The notes beneath the pieces were generated by a model. The model ran no database searches. It was given only the letters and a program-made list of their open reading frames with translations, and was not told where the DNA came from. Shown here in pieces: positions 1-11,068 of a stretch of DNA of 64,000 nt; within the stretch, counting starts at the first letter, position 1; every line of letters begins with the position of its first letter. This DNA comes from Acanthochlamys bracteata. Its lineage: Eukaryota > Streptophyta > Magnoliopsida > Pandanales > Velloziaceae. A program made the position numbers and the translations under genes. The stretch covers positions 6,984,001 through 7,048,000 of the forward strand of contig CM034141.1 in the NCBI GenBank assembly GCA_019914995.1, written 5' to 3'.

Positions 1-152
1 GGTATGCCGAGCTGAATGATTTTTTAAACTGTTATGCCGAGCTGAGTCATTTATTAGCTTTGATATATGTATGGATGTCTTCTTGTTTTTCTTCTGCAAT
101 TTACTTGCTATAAAATATTTGTTTCTATATGTTTCTGCTTCTTTGGTGGTAG

Positions 153-2073
153 GAACCTCTTGGCGGTGCACATGCTGATCCAGCTTGGACCTCCCAACAA
201 ATAAAGCTTATGGTCACAAAGGCCGTGGAGGTGAATTTCCTTTCACTTACCCTTTCCTTGAAATTTTCACAAGGCTACTACTTTTATTTTTATTATTGGT
301 GAAATGCCAAACACCTTTGTTGGAAATACAACTAAGCAAGGTCGTCAAATTGGGATTTTTAGGTAGGATCGTTCGTTTCACTTGAATATGATCGTAAAAT
401 CGGGATCTTAAAGTAAAATCGTAAGATTTTACATACCGATAAATTTTATAATTTTTTTTTTCAATACCATTAAGGATCTTTTATAAAAATTTTCTAATAT
501 TTTTTCTAAAAAATTTAGTGCATTTATAAAAATTTTAAAATTCTTTTAAATTTTATAAAAAAATCTTTCTATATTTTATAGAAATTTTTTCAAAATTATA
601 CTTTTTCAGAAACCTTCAATATTTTATAGAAAATTCTATAAAATTTTATAAAATCCTTGCAAATATAGTTAATTACAAAAATTTCTTCAAAAGTAAAATC
701 GTATAAGATCGTAAAAAAATCGGAATCTTACCGATGTTAAGATTTAAATCGGGATCTAGGTGTGATTTTACTCAAAAAGATTTTATTTGAAATCGGGATC
801 GTTTGGGTGAAGTAAAATCGTAGGAATTTAAAATTTAAGTCAGAATTTTGATAACCTTGCAACTAAGCCTTATCATATGATGTTGCTTGTCCTCATACTC
901 TACTGGAAATCCTTATTTCCAACGTGGCCACAAGATAATTTTGCTTTACAGTAACCAATAATAAAATCAACGACCGTTTTCTGACTATGACAATTTTGTG
1001 TCGCCCTTGTTGTCCATTACCGTTCTTTTTGAAAATTTTTACTATATTGTTGATATATGTAACGATCCTCTTTTTTTGTACAGGAGCTTCAAGGGATGGA
1101 TACGGATGCTTTACTTGATCACCGAAATCACAAATTCCGTCAACTTGGTGGGTTCATAGAAGGGGCTCATGTCGAACCAGAGAAAAAGCGAAACATGAAG
1201 ATGAAGGAGAAAGATCTTTCTGGAGTAACAGCTGAAATAGAGGCAGAAATCGAGAACCTCAAGAAGATAGCAAGCAAGAGCAATGGCAAATTGTCTAGGC
1301 ATATGATCTCAAGTGAGGCAGTCGAGAAACTAAAGAAAGAAGTAGACAAAGAAATGACAAATGCATTCATTTCAATGGGGTTGCAAGAGAAGCTTGAGGC
1401 CCTTAAGAAGGACCTTTCCAAATCTCCTACTGGTTTGAATGACCCGGCTATTAAGGAAAGAGAAGACAGGCTAATGCAAGAATTCAACCTTGCATTATCT
1501 CGCCCTGGATCATATATTGGCTTAAAACAGAAGCTTGAGATGTTATCTGAGGTCAATAGGTTGATGGATCGGAAAACGAAAGGAGAGAAGCTGAAGATAG
1601 AGATCAATGAGAAACTCCAAAAAGACAAGGTAAAGGAGAAGGTGGAGATCTTGAAGAAAGCACGTGACATGGTTGCAAACGGAAAGCAGCTGAGCGAGGA
1701 GATGATTGTGGAGGTTGACAAGGCCAAGAAAGGCATCGAGGACATGATGAAGTCGGTGAATGTTGAGCTAGTGGGATTTTCAAAGAAGAAAGACCCTGCA
1801 GGACCACCTGGATTGGAGGAGAAGCTATCACAGGCTGATGGGCTATTGAAGAATGAAATTGAGAAGGCCATTGAGTTGGCTGGTTTAAGGGGGAAGGTTG
1901 AAGAACTGAAAGCTGAAATCGGGAAAGGATCTAACAAGGAGAAGGTTGATGAATTGGCGAGAGAAATAAGAGAAGGAATCATAGCTGTCCTAGACACAAC
2001 TGAGTTGAAGCAAAAACTCGCAAGTACTATTGATTTGCCAGCTGAAGCAGCTGTTGGTGTCGACAGTGGGTAG
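153..2073 (+). CDS. CAC3: Plastid acetyl-CoA carboxylase carboxyltransferase subunit alpha, 3' part
   Basis: This is the C-terminal part of the nuclear-encoded alpha-carboxyltransferase of heteromeric plastid acetyl-CoA carboxylase, which with the plastid-encoded beta subunit moves the carboxyl group from biotin to acetyl-CoA in fatty acid synthesis. Two exons lie in the window, 153-230 and 1084-2073; earlier exons are outside. The first encodes the conserved EPLGGAHADP segment found near the end of the bacterial AccA core. The second begins ELQGMDTDALLDHR and continues as a long Lys/Glu-rich coiled-coil tail of repeated EKLE/EELK-type heptads, the extension typical of the plant subunit. Both junctions are phase 0 with GT-AG ends, and 355 codons are present. 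The tail ends AAVGVDSG and lacks the acidic stretch I recall in the Arabidopsis protein. Identity is firm; only the upstream part is missing. Confidence 0.9.
345..850. repeat. AT-rich repeat patch in the accA-type gene intron
   Basis: The intron between the two coding exons (231-1083) holds a stretch where the words AAATCGGGATC, GTAAAATCG and TAAGATCGTAAAA recur in both orientations, including a near-palindrome gtaaaatcgtaagattttac around 412-431. It has no coding potential. It is probably a decayed non-autonomous transposable element, but I cannot place clean ends or a target-site duplication. Confidence 0.45.
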
Positions 2074-2605
2074 GGTATAGTAAAATCTTGCTGATTGACA
2101 TTGTTTCATTAGGTTGTGCGCAGTATCTTCCATTTCCTAATAAATATTAGTGCGAGTTTTTCTTTCAACATATGCGGTAATTGTACTCTTGTAAGATTTG
2201 CAATCTGCATTTCAGCGGTTCAACGAGTGCAGAGTGTAGTTTTGCAGTAATAAGCAAGTTGTTTCTTTGCGAGTGTAACATTGGAATATGTTACATCGTG
2301 GTCGTTTAAATTTTTTTCTTACCTGTGGAACTCTGTGCATTTGAGGAAGGTTCGACTAAAATGTAGAATTTTCATTCAAAAAGAAAAGAATTACAATTAT
2401 TATTAACATTCTCATTTTGAGAAATTTCGAGATAAATTCATGCTCTGAAGATACGACTTTCTGCTTCACTTACATAAATGAAGAAAATCTTTTGTTCTAT
2501 CCTCTGTGCATTAAATTCTGTTCAACTGAATGATTTTTATTTATAATGAACAATTGAAACCGACTGAGAATTCTTCTGCCGCAACAAATTTAAAATTACA
2601 GAAGA
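2074..2605. other. 3' UTR and short intergenic gap
   Basis: This joins two genes on the same strand. The first part is T-rich with an AATAAA at about 2139-2144, a plausible polyadenylation signal for the carboxyltransferase gene. The rest should hold the promoter and leader of the WW-domain gene. I see no open frame or RNA gene. Confidence 0.5.
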
Positions 2606-3129
2606 ATGGTTCTTCTTCCGTCAATTGTAATGATTGAAGATTTGATGAAGAGTAGTTCATGGAAGAAGAACAAGAACAACAACGACATTGTTCTTGCTCC
2701 TGAGATTGCTACCAAATCCATTGATCTCAAGTTTGAGAAGCGTCTCCCTCTTGGTTGGGATCAATATATCGATTTTGAGGTTAGTTCTTCTTCTTTTTCT
2801 TCTTTTTTATATATGTTTTGGTTAGATATCAGAATTTTTATTTTGTTACGCATGTGTAGATTGGTGAAGTATACTACCTGAACAAAAAAACAGGCGAAAA
2901 AAGGGCCGATGATCCCCGGAGATACATGTACTACTCCGGTCACGACCATGACCATGACGGTGAAGGAAAGCAGAAGGCAAAACAAACAGTTTCTGCAACT
3001 GCAAAGTTGCTTGTTCTTGTTGGATGCAAAGCTTGCGTGGCATACATGATGCTTGATAATGAGACTAGTAGGTCTTGCCCTAGGTGCGGTAACTCTCTAC
3101 TGCTTTTCGATCGATCTGGAAGCTTTTGA
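2606..3129 (+). CDS. Small WW-domain protein, CFL1-like
   Basis: Two exons (2606-2779 and 2860-3129, phase 0) give a 147-residue protein. Residues about 47-78 form a WW-type module, LPLGWDQYIDFE joined across the intron to IGEVYYLNKKTGEKRADDPR, with a Tyr pair and Pro in WW positions but the second Trp missing. The C-terminal part has CKAC and CPRC, a four-cysteine pattern that may bind zinc. This WW-plus-cysteine-tail layout matches the plant CURLY FLAG LEAF 1 family, in which the founding member affects cuticle formation by binding HD-ZIP IV factors. A histidine/aspartate run (HDHDHD) follows the WW module. I chose the first ATG; an internal Met at residue 9 is also possible. Family assignment comes from memory of the family, without an alignment. 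Confidence 0.72.
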
Positions 3130-4048
3130 ATTAGTACTTCTACCGGCATCAGCTTTTATTAATTTTAACTGCAAACATGTTTTTTAGATAGTATTTGATA
3201 GTCAATTTAATTATTAGTCAACAATTCGTTTTGAATTAGATTAAATAAATTTTAATTTGATAGGTTTAGTAATTTATATTTTTACTAATTTTATATTAGC
3301 TAGTTGTTGAAATATGCATGCGTGTTTATATTTAAAAAAACGATTAATTCCTAACTAATTAATTAATTATTTAATTTCAAATAATAATAAAGACGCAAGA
3401 TGAAAGAAAGCATAGGCCACAAGCTGGCTGCTTTTTTCTTTTGGCCCCCATAAAGACATATGCACGTCTTTCTCTGACACTCTTATCCATCCTGCCCCTG
3501 CTGCTCTAGCTCCACTCGACTCCACTCTGCTTTGTTTTGTTCTGTTCCTTTCTATCCAGTTCATGCCAAACGACTCACTTATCATCAACTGTTCTAAAGA
3601 TAAGATCATTCAAACATTACATACATGAATCATACACAGATAATCAATCAGATGGTTTCGATTCTTTCAGTTGATAATCATGAATCAACCAAAAAAAAAA
3701 AGCACCAAAGGTCGAAACAAGCTGTAAGGATAAGTTCACGAATTTCCTTCTTTTTTTCTAAGAGGTTTCTGCAGAAGACATTCACTTCGAAGATTGACGA
3801 TTCATGGAAAGCAAGAACTTGCATTCAGAAAACAAAACGTGAAGTATCCCATCTTACATATCATTACATACTGTTACATGTCACAGAAAATTACATCTGG
3901 CATACAAGTCTTCATCGTAGAAACGCATCTACAACCCTCTCTCCTAGTCCTAGATGAACTGCTAAGGAAATGGAAAGGATAATATTGAACATAAATGATA
4001 GAAAACTTACCTAAACTACTGAATAGGAATAATAATATTTGCATCGAT
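3130..4048. other. Convergent intergenic region
   Basis: This lies between the 3' ends of the WW-domain gene (+) and the auxin receptor gene (-). It is AT-rich at 3170-3400 and more mixed at 3400-4048, and should contain both 3' UTRs. Open frames here are short and lack codon or family support. Confidence 0.5.
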
Positions 4049-6520
4049 TTATAAAGTCCAGACGAACTCAGGTGCGTCATTCCTCGGTCCAGCTATAGTT
4101 CGATAAAGGTATAATTTCTCCACCTTGTGATGATCACTGAGGCTTTCTACCATCTCGTCTCTTTCGTCCTTCTCATGTATGACCTCCACGTTGAGACTTG
4201 GCATTTTCTGGGCAAGGGCTTTGCAACCCCCTAAGGTAACATCGCAAGATGACATCCAAAGGGATCGCATTGTCTCGTATTTCTCCACGTCTTTCAAAAG
4301 AGCACCGTCTCCAAAAGGGCAGTCCCTTATCTCTAGCTTCCTGAGGTTCTTGCACCCTTTCAGTAGATATATCATACCCTTATCACTATCGCCAGCAAAG
4401 GCGATGGAAAGCATTTCAAGACGTTTAGCATGCATCCCTATGTAGAAGAACACACGGTCTGTGAGAAGGCCTGAAATTGACAACCTCCTAAGTTCCTTGC
4501 AAGATTTCACAATCGCACCGAAGCCTTCATCCAATGGCTGGTAGGTGACAGCGTCCGGCTTCTGTGGATCCAGTATACACAGTCTGAAGCGTATGAAATT
4601 CGGATTGTTCTTTGCAACAGTTATGAGAGCTGCATTGGTCATCTGCTGGCAGAAGTACAGTAGAGAATTCAGTTTTGGGCAGCCTAGGGAGATAGAGACT
4701 AAACCCTCTTCCGTCACTGCAGAAGGTCCGGCACAATACACATCTGAAGGGAACACTCTCAGCTCTCGTAAATCTTTACAGGTGGATGCCACAACACCTA
4801 AACCTTCATCCCCAATGCAATCCAATACCTACAAATAGATTCAAGGTCCTTTTGGTCAATAATCACCACATCCAAAATGGTTCTGAAACCTACTGTTCCA
4901 AAATATTCAAAATATCTTACCCACAGCCGCTGAAGCTTTGGTGTCTGGCGAAGAAGCTTGATTAATTCAGGACCCTCGATTTCTGGTGCATAGCTCAAGT
5001 TTAGGCTAGCAAGGTTTGCACAAATGGGATATATTGCAGGGAGACAGACGAAAGACGCGTCCCAGAATCCCGACAAGCTCCTTATTGACTTGCACTTATT
5101 AATAGCATGCAGCAGCTTGCTGTAAGCTTCAGGATAGTGGTTAAGTATGAAAGAACCAGTGCCCAAGTCCACCAGATTATTTGCTCTGTTAAGGATCTTT
5201 GAAAGAGTTTCAATTGATACTCCACGACTAAGCCTCAAACTCCTAAGGTTTGGGGATCTAGCAACAAGCCTTTCCAATGTGCTTGCATTTACCTCGCCTT
5301 TTAAGCAGGAAAAATTCAGGGACACCAAGGAAGTAGCAGAACTAGGAAAGCAGCTAAGCCATTGTGACCCATGGTCCTCAACTTCATTTTCGTGCAAGTC
5401 CAGCTCCCTAAGATACCTGCATAATGAGCGCAAACTATCCTTCACAAATGGGCATATATGCAAGCTTATATTCTACTTCCAACAACAAGTATGATTTTTC
5501 TGATGTGAGAAGCTGGTTTAAGAAAGATCCAGATCCTATCTAACATCATGTTTAAGCCTCATAGGTCACAATCACATTTGTCAACAAAAATTTAAAAAGC
5601 CCTACATGTAGCCTCCTTAATGTTATTTTGGCAAATGTCTAGAGTACATATAGAAACTGAGAGGAACTAATAACAGTCATAGTTGCATGTGAAGCCATTC
5701 ATACTCCATCTACCCATCCGATTATAGGCAGAACTGAAAACTTTAGGAAAGCCAAGAAGAAGAAGCAGGGTAAAGTAAGCATATCCTGCTGTAATATATG
5801 TAAAAAGACTTAATAATAATCCCATATTTGAAAATACCTTCATGTGGGGAATGATCCAATAGCGAAACAAGTACATGTAACATGTGCCAATTATATTATC
5901 ATCATAACCATACTCCAGATTGTTACTTAACCAAAACACCTTTCATCAACAGGGAGTTTCCAAGTGAAAAATCAACTCCAGACACATTTCTTATAGAAAA
6001 CAAAGCACATAAAACAAAAATGATTAGCGCAGCTGATCAACAAAAGCTCTACCGATGGAGAGGCTGACCTGCAGTGTTCAGCAATGGCAGCTAAACCATT
6101 GGTACTGAAACCTTCACAGCTGATCAACACCAACGAGCGGAAACAAGGAAATGACCGTGCCAGCAACTCGAGGCATTCATCAGATACCACCATTCTCTTC
6201 AGCCGAAGCTCCTCAAGGCCCGGACATCCAACCGAAGCAGCTTCAATCCATGGCGATGCATCACCTCCCCACCCAACCGGCACAAGATTGAAGTCAGCAA
6301 AGTGCGGCTTCCCTTTAAGACTTAATGACTTCATTCTAGGAAATCGAGCTGTGGCTTGAACAGGGCTAACGGCATAGCAATTACCAACGAAGACATTCCG
6401 CCGGCTTAACCGTTCAATGTGGTACCAATCTTTGCAGACCAAAGAGACTGCATTGCGATCTTTGTATGAACCAAGGAAGCTGAAGATATGCTCCACTACC
6501 TCCTCAGGGAAGTATGTCAT
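4049..6520 (-). CDS. AFB: TIR1/AFB auxin receptor F-box protein (AFB2/AFB6-like)
   Basis: The protein is the substrate-recognition subunit of an SCF ubiquitin ligase that binds auxin and Aux/IAA repressors in the nucleus. Three coding exons (6069-6520, 4921-5416, 4049-4828) join in frame to 575 residues, the length I recall for Arabidopsis AFB2. The N-terminus [15 protein letters not shown] is the F-box; [18 protein letters not shown] and [10 protein letters not shown] are family-defining, followed by leucine-rich repeats, with [11 protein letters not shown] near the end and a terminal [42 protein letters not shown] is closer to AFB2/3 than to TIR1, while the C-terminus looks TIR1-like, so AFB6 is possible. 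The ATG at 6518-6520 matches the family start. A miR393 site lies in the last exon and a leader intron upstream. Confidence 0.93.
4255..4276 (-). promoter_or_regulatory. miR393 target site in AFB mRNA
   Basis: The plus strand here reads tccaaagggatcgcattg and then tctc. The first 18 bases equal the 5' 18 bases of miR393 (UCCAAAGGGAUCGCAUUG, then AUCC), so the AFB mRNA, transcribed from the minus strand, is fully complementary through the seed and the cleavage position; only the miRNA 3' end mismatches. It encodes MRSLWM, the place where TIR1/AFB genes are known to carry the miR393 site. Confidence 0.9.
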
Positions 6521-7147
6521 AGTAACTTTGGACTTGAGACGCCCCTCAGCTAGAGCTATAACACAAAGATTGGGCATTAACACTCAGGAGTTTATTGTTT
6601 TCTACCTAGAGATGTCCAAGACTAAGATAAATCCCATACAAGCCAAATCTAGGCCTTTCTCCAGCTTAAAACTAAGATCTTTCGAGATTTTCTAGTAATA
6701 GCTTAGATCAACTTGAAAATCTAGGGAAGATTTGAACACATAACTACTTAAAGTAACACCAAACAAACTTCTAAAGACCAAAAAAAAAAAAAAAAACTGA
6801 ACTACCTCATTCACTTAGATATAATACTTAAATTGCAAAGTCTCCAAGAGCTAAAATTGTCACAACTATCATTTCATAGCTCTCATCCTCCCAAATTGGA
6901 TTTGACATGGATTTCTCTTAAAGAAGCCATCTTTTTCTCATAAATTTTCAGATCTTGAGTTGAAAACTCACTACAAACTACATGTACCCATTAGATGTAG
7001 CAATCTAGCTCTACTCAGCAAGAAAAATACCTCAAGCAAGTAGAAGGCATACTCTTCCAAGCTACATTTTAATTCTAACAACAAACAGAAAATTCTTGGA
7101 AGAAAAAAAAAAGAAATTAACAGAACTCACTCGCTGATGAAACCCAT
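6521..7147 (-). promoter_or_regulatory. AFB 5' leader with intron and spliced uORF
   Basis: A likely leader intron runs from 7130 down to 6556 (donor cga|gtgagt, acceptor gttatag|ctc). Leader introns are common in TIR1/AFB genes. Splicing would create an 8-codon upstream ORF starting at 7147 (ATG GGT TTC ATC AGC GAC TCT AGC TGA) that ends about 25 bases before the main ATG. Splice positions are inferred from consensus only. Confidence 0.45.
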
Positions 7148-8364
7148 TGAGAGACAGAGAAAGAAAACGACTCTAAATCCCTCAAAAAAAATTTATTTTT
7201 TTAAAACTGAAAATGAGAAGAAAAACAGACGAACCGCTTGTTCTACTCCACTGCTTTCTTTTCAACTCTCTTTCCATCTTCCTTTTTCTTTCTCTCATGT
7301 GGTTGGCTTATCTAGTCTTCCTTATCTAATCAACGGCCTAGATTTTACAGAGCGAACTGGAAGAATCTCACACGTTGAAAGTAGAGCTGTGATTTATATT
7401 AAAGACCTGGAATTTTAGATATTTTACGGTTCGAGCATTGATGGCGTGGCAGTTACAAGATTGTTATGTGTTATTGTTAACGGAAATAATGAGTTTGTAA
7501 TGATTGATTGGTTTAAAATTACAATTTTTTTCTTAAAAATGTTGATTTGAGAATTTTACTTTCATTCAAAAAAAAAAAAATAATAAAAAAATAAAAAAAA
7601 CAAATTGAAAGACAGCAATTTCGCGAAGCAATCAAAGAAATATAATTGTTTAGGAATTAAAAAAAATCTTCAACTTAAACCATGTTAGAGGGGGTTCAAA
7701 ACTAGAAAAGTATTTTAATTAATATAATTATCTTCATAATCAATGAGATCAGCAATAAACTTTAGAAATTAAAGTTAAACGTGATCTGTCATCCTTGTCT
7801 TCAACTAATTGAAGAATAATAATTTTTAAATAATTATTTCTCACAAGTACCTATCTACTAATAATAATTTAATTAAAGAAACACTTTGGCGTTGTTTTTA
7901 ATTATTTATCTTTTTAACTTTTATTTTATCAAAATTTTTATAATATTTTACAATTTTAAAAATTTTAAAATACAAATTATTATTATTTATATTTTATTTA
8001 TTATTTGCATTTTATTAATTGTTTTCTACAGTTATTATTTAAAATTTTTGATCATTATTATTTTAATTATTTTCAATATATTAAGCATTCTCGAAAGGGT
8101 GATTGTGTTAACCCAAATAAAAGGCCCATAAGAAAGTTGTATTATGGGCTGGATGAAGCCCAATGTTATAAATGGCCCCAAACTCGTGCCTGGCCAGATT
8201 TGTGCCTGATCGCAAAATTTTGAGACCGACTTAGACCGAAACACTTCAGGTTACTTTGTTTTCTTGTTCTTGCTGGTTATCAAATCGTCGAATTTGAGAT
8301 TGTTTGCAGGTTTAGAACCCCGCAAAAATTTAATCTTTGTGAAGAAAGGAGTAGTCTTTTGTTG
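7148..8364. other. Divergent intergenic region between AFB and CFAP20
   Basis: This should hold both promoters. 7540-7640 and 7880-8080 are strongly AT-rich with A- and T-runs; 8095-8364 is richer in GC and looks like the CFAP20 leader. The 81-codon frame at 7886-8131 is almost wholly Ile/Leu/Phe/Tyr and is an AT artefact. I see no gene. Confidence 0.5.
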
Positions 8365-9274
8365 GTATGTCGAATTTCTTTTCAAGGGTTTGATCTAATC
8401 GCTTCTAATGTTTTTCTTTTTTGTTGTTTGGAATTTCACAGCTTGCTGGAAGATTTGCAATTGTTTTGTGGGAGATGTTTTCTGGGAATTATTGTATGAA
8501 GAATAACTGGAATTATAGATTGTTTCTTTTTAGGAAAAAGATTGTTTATGGATGAAAAATGGATTCCCGATAAAAACAAGGCTTAAAATTGCTTTCAAAA
8601 GTATGCTTGTAAAAGTTTCACTAATTAAACTAGAGAGAATTGCATTCACAAATTGAACGTGTTAGTTTCTAGAAAGAAATGCTTTTGTTACTTCATCACC
8701 TTTGAGGTGGAAGGTTTTCATTATTTTGTAAGAAGACTTATTTCCACGTTTTATTTGTAGAAACAATGCCATGTAGTTGAAGAAGTGGAAGTAGATTGCA
8801 GAATATTTTCCACTCACAATAGGTTTTTGGTTGTATAGCTTTGGTTGTGTTTTTGCAAATTTGATGCTAGAGTGCGGCACTGGCTAAGCTGTTAATGCTA
8901 CTCTTATCTCTATAACGAGCATGTTAGTTGAATATGAACTTGTTCCTGGTTGTATGCCTGACTAGTTGATGTTGAAGTACTTGCGTCTTCATCCTCTTTA
9001 CTCATATTATTAGCTGGTTAGGTTGTAGTCATGACTAAACTGATTGCGTCAGTTGTGCATAGTGATAGGTGAAATTGTTTGGCTGTCTATGAGGCCAAAT
9101 TTTGTGTTACTCGTTAGAGGAACTTTGGTAATTGGTGGGATTAGTATCGAACTTCTTTTGTTTATATCCTAGCTGTTGGTGGTATGCTGAAAGTTTGGAA
9201 TTGCTTGTTATGTTAGAAGTTACTTTGGGTTATAATTTTGGTGGTCTCTTAGGAGTTTTAAATCTGACCAACAG
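8365..9274 (+). other. Probable 5' UTR intron of CFAP20
   Basis: A donor gttg|gtatgt at 8365 and an acceptor caacag at 9269-9274 would leave only seven bases before the CFAP20 ATG at 9282. There is no conserved frame in between. This is inferred from splice consensus, without transcript evidence. Confidence 0.45.
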
Positions 9275-9281
9275 GTGTGTC

Positions 9282-11068
9282 ATGTTCAAAAATACGTTTC
9301 AATCGGGATTCCTGTCCATTCTTTACAGCCTCGGGTACAGATCAAATAGCTTATAGTTTCTTCCCTTTGGTTGTTTTTGACCTATTAATAGCCATTACTT
9401 ATTAAGGTCAGTTTGCTTATCTTTTTGTTTTATCAGGAGCAAGCCATTGCAGATATGGGATAAAGAAGGTATGTGATTCTGGGTTCTCTGATTTAATGTG
9501 TTTTATATATATATATCTCGATTGGGTTGATTGTCTGTACTAAAATGTACTAACTACGTTTGTTTATGATCCTTTTCTGAGATTTTGTCAAAATTCTTGT
9601 GCTTTATAGTAAATTGTGGGTTTTAAATCTCCTTGTAAGAAAGACAAGTATTGTCTCTTGTATTATCAAGCAACAAAAATTATGTTCCCTACAAAGCACA
9701 ACTGACGCTCCATTTGGATCTACTGCTTCTATACGCAACATTTGTTAAGCTTGAAAGTGCCATAGTGTAATTCAAACTACAAAGACAACTTTATGGAAAC
9801 AGGGAAGGCATGTTATATTTATTCTACAATTCATCTATAACTTTTGGGGCGGTTTCATCTTCTATTTGTAGTAAGAAGGGACTAAGTACATTTTTTGAAA
9901 ATTCTTTCAGTCGTAAATGGTCAGATCAAACGTCTGCAAGATGAAGATATCCAGTCAAATGTGCTTGAGATCACAGGGTCAAATGTGCAATCAACATACA
10001 TTACCTGCCCTGCTGATCCTGCTGCTACACTCGGTATAAAACTTCCAATATTTGTCATGATTGTGAAGAACCCAAAGAAGTATTTCACGTTTGAGATCCA
10101 AGTGTTGGATGATAAGAATGTTCGCCGGCGATTTAGAGCTTCAAATTTTCAAGTCTGTAAGTCTATCCATTTGTTAGATTTTACCTTTTCCAATTGTGCT
10201 GGATAATCTCTTTTCTGAAAACATTATGAGTGATAAGAGTTCGAACTTATGCTATGTAAAAGTGTTTATGTTGCAGTGTCATCACTATAGCATGGAGATA
10301 ATATCTTTAAGAACTCTGGTTCCATTTTGGATGATTAGTTTGCTGTGACTTTATGACTTAGAATATAAACATGAGGTGGAACTGAACCTTGAGCTCTTAA
10401 TTTAACACAAGTCCCATGAGGCCATTGCTGTTGTTAGATCTTAATGATTAGTAACTGCTTGTTGAAGGATTTTAAAGTCTGGTGGTCTTTGTTGATGCAG
10501 CAGACATGAGCTGCTACTGATACGATTACTGTTTCTAGACTGGAGCCTGAATACCTGGACTTATTAGAAATCAAATACAATGATGTTAGAACTTATATGA
10601 ACTTTTACCAGACAACAAAGATGATAGCCGCCCATAGCCTCTTTTGTGGTGATGATTAAATTACGGTTTGCTTTGGTTTGTTGAAAAATCGCATCTTGTC
10701 TTTAGCTTACTGAGATGATTTTTGTTTGTTTCTGGTAGTCAACGACCAGGGTTAAACCATTTATCTGTACTATGCCCTTGAGGCTGGACGAGGGGTGGAA
10801 CAACATCCAGCTCAACCTGGCTGACTTCACGAGGAGAGCATATGGCACGAACTATGTTGAGACACTCCGTGTTCAGGTCCATGCAAACTGCCGCCTGAGA
10901 AGAATCTACTTCTCTGATCGTCTTTACTCTGAGGAGGAGCTCCCCCCAGAGTTCAAACTCTACCTCCCGATGCAGGTTTGGATCTAACATTTGTATGAAC
11001 ATACATTGCTTTTACATTCAGTGAAGCCATCAATGTTTACTTCTGTTTGGGTTTCACAGAAGACGTAG
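9282..11068 (+). CDS. CFAP20: CFAP20/BUG22 family protein
   Basis: Five exons (9282-9334, 9437-9468, 9911-10152, 10739-10975, 11060-11068) join in perfect phase to 190 residues, close to the human length of 193. The protein starts [18 protein letters not shown] and carries [56 protein letters not shown] and [15 protein letters not shown], all nearly identical to the animal protein. In ciliated eukaryotes it is an axonemal and basal-body protein that stabilises doublet microtubules. Flowering plants have no cilia yet keep it; a nuclear or transcription-linked role has been suggested in other systems. The last coding exon is only three codons (K-T-stop). Exon 3 ends at a weak donor (caa|gtctgt). 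Identity is certain; function in the plant is open. Confidence 0.96.

Noticed and set aside
1167..1997. 276-codon minus-strand frame antisense to the carboxyltransferase exon
   Set aside because: It mirrors a Lys/Glu-rich coiled coil, giving Ser/Phe/Leu-rich nonsense; the plus frame matches the family.
7886..8131. 81-codon plus-strand frame
   Set aside because: Almost entirely Ile, Leu, Phe, Tyr and Asn from an AT-rich tract; no splice or family support.
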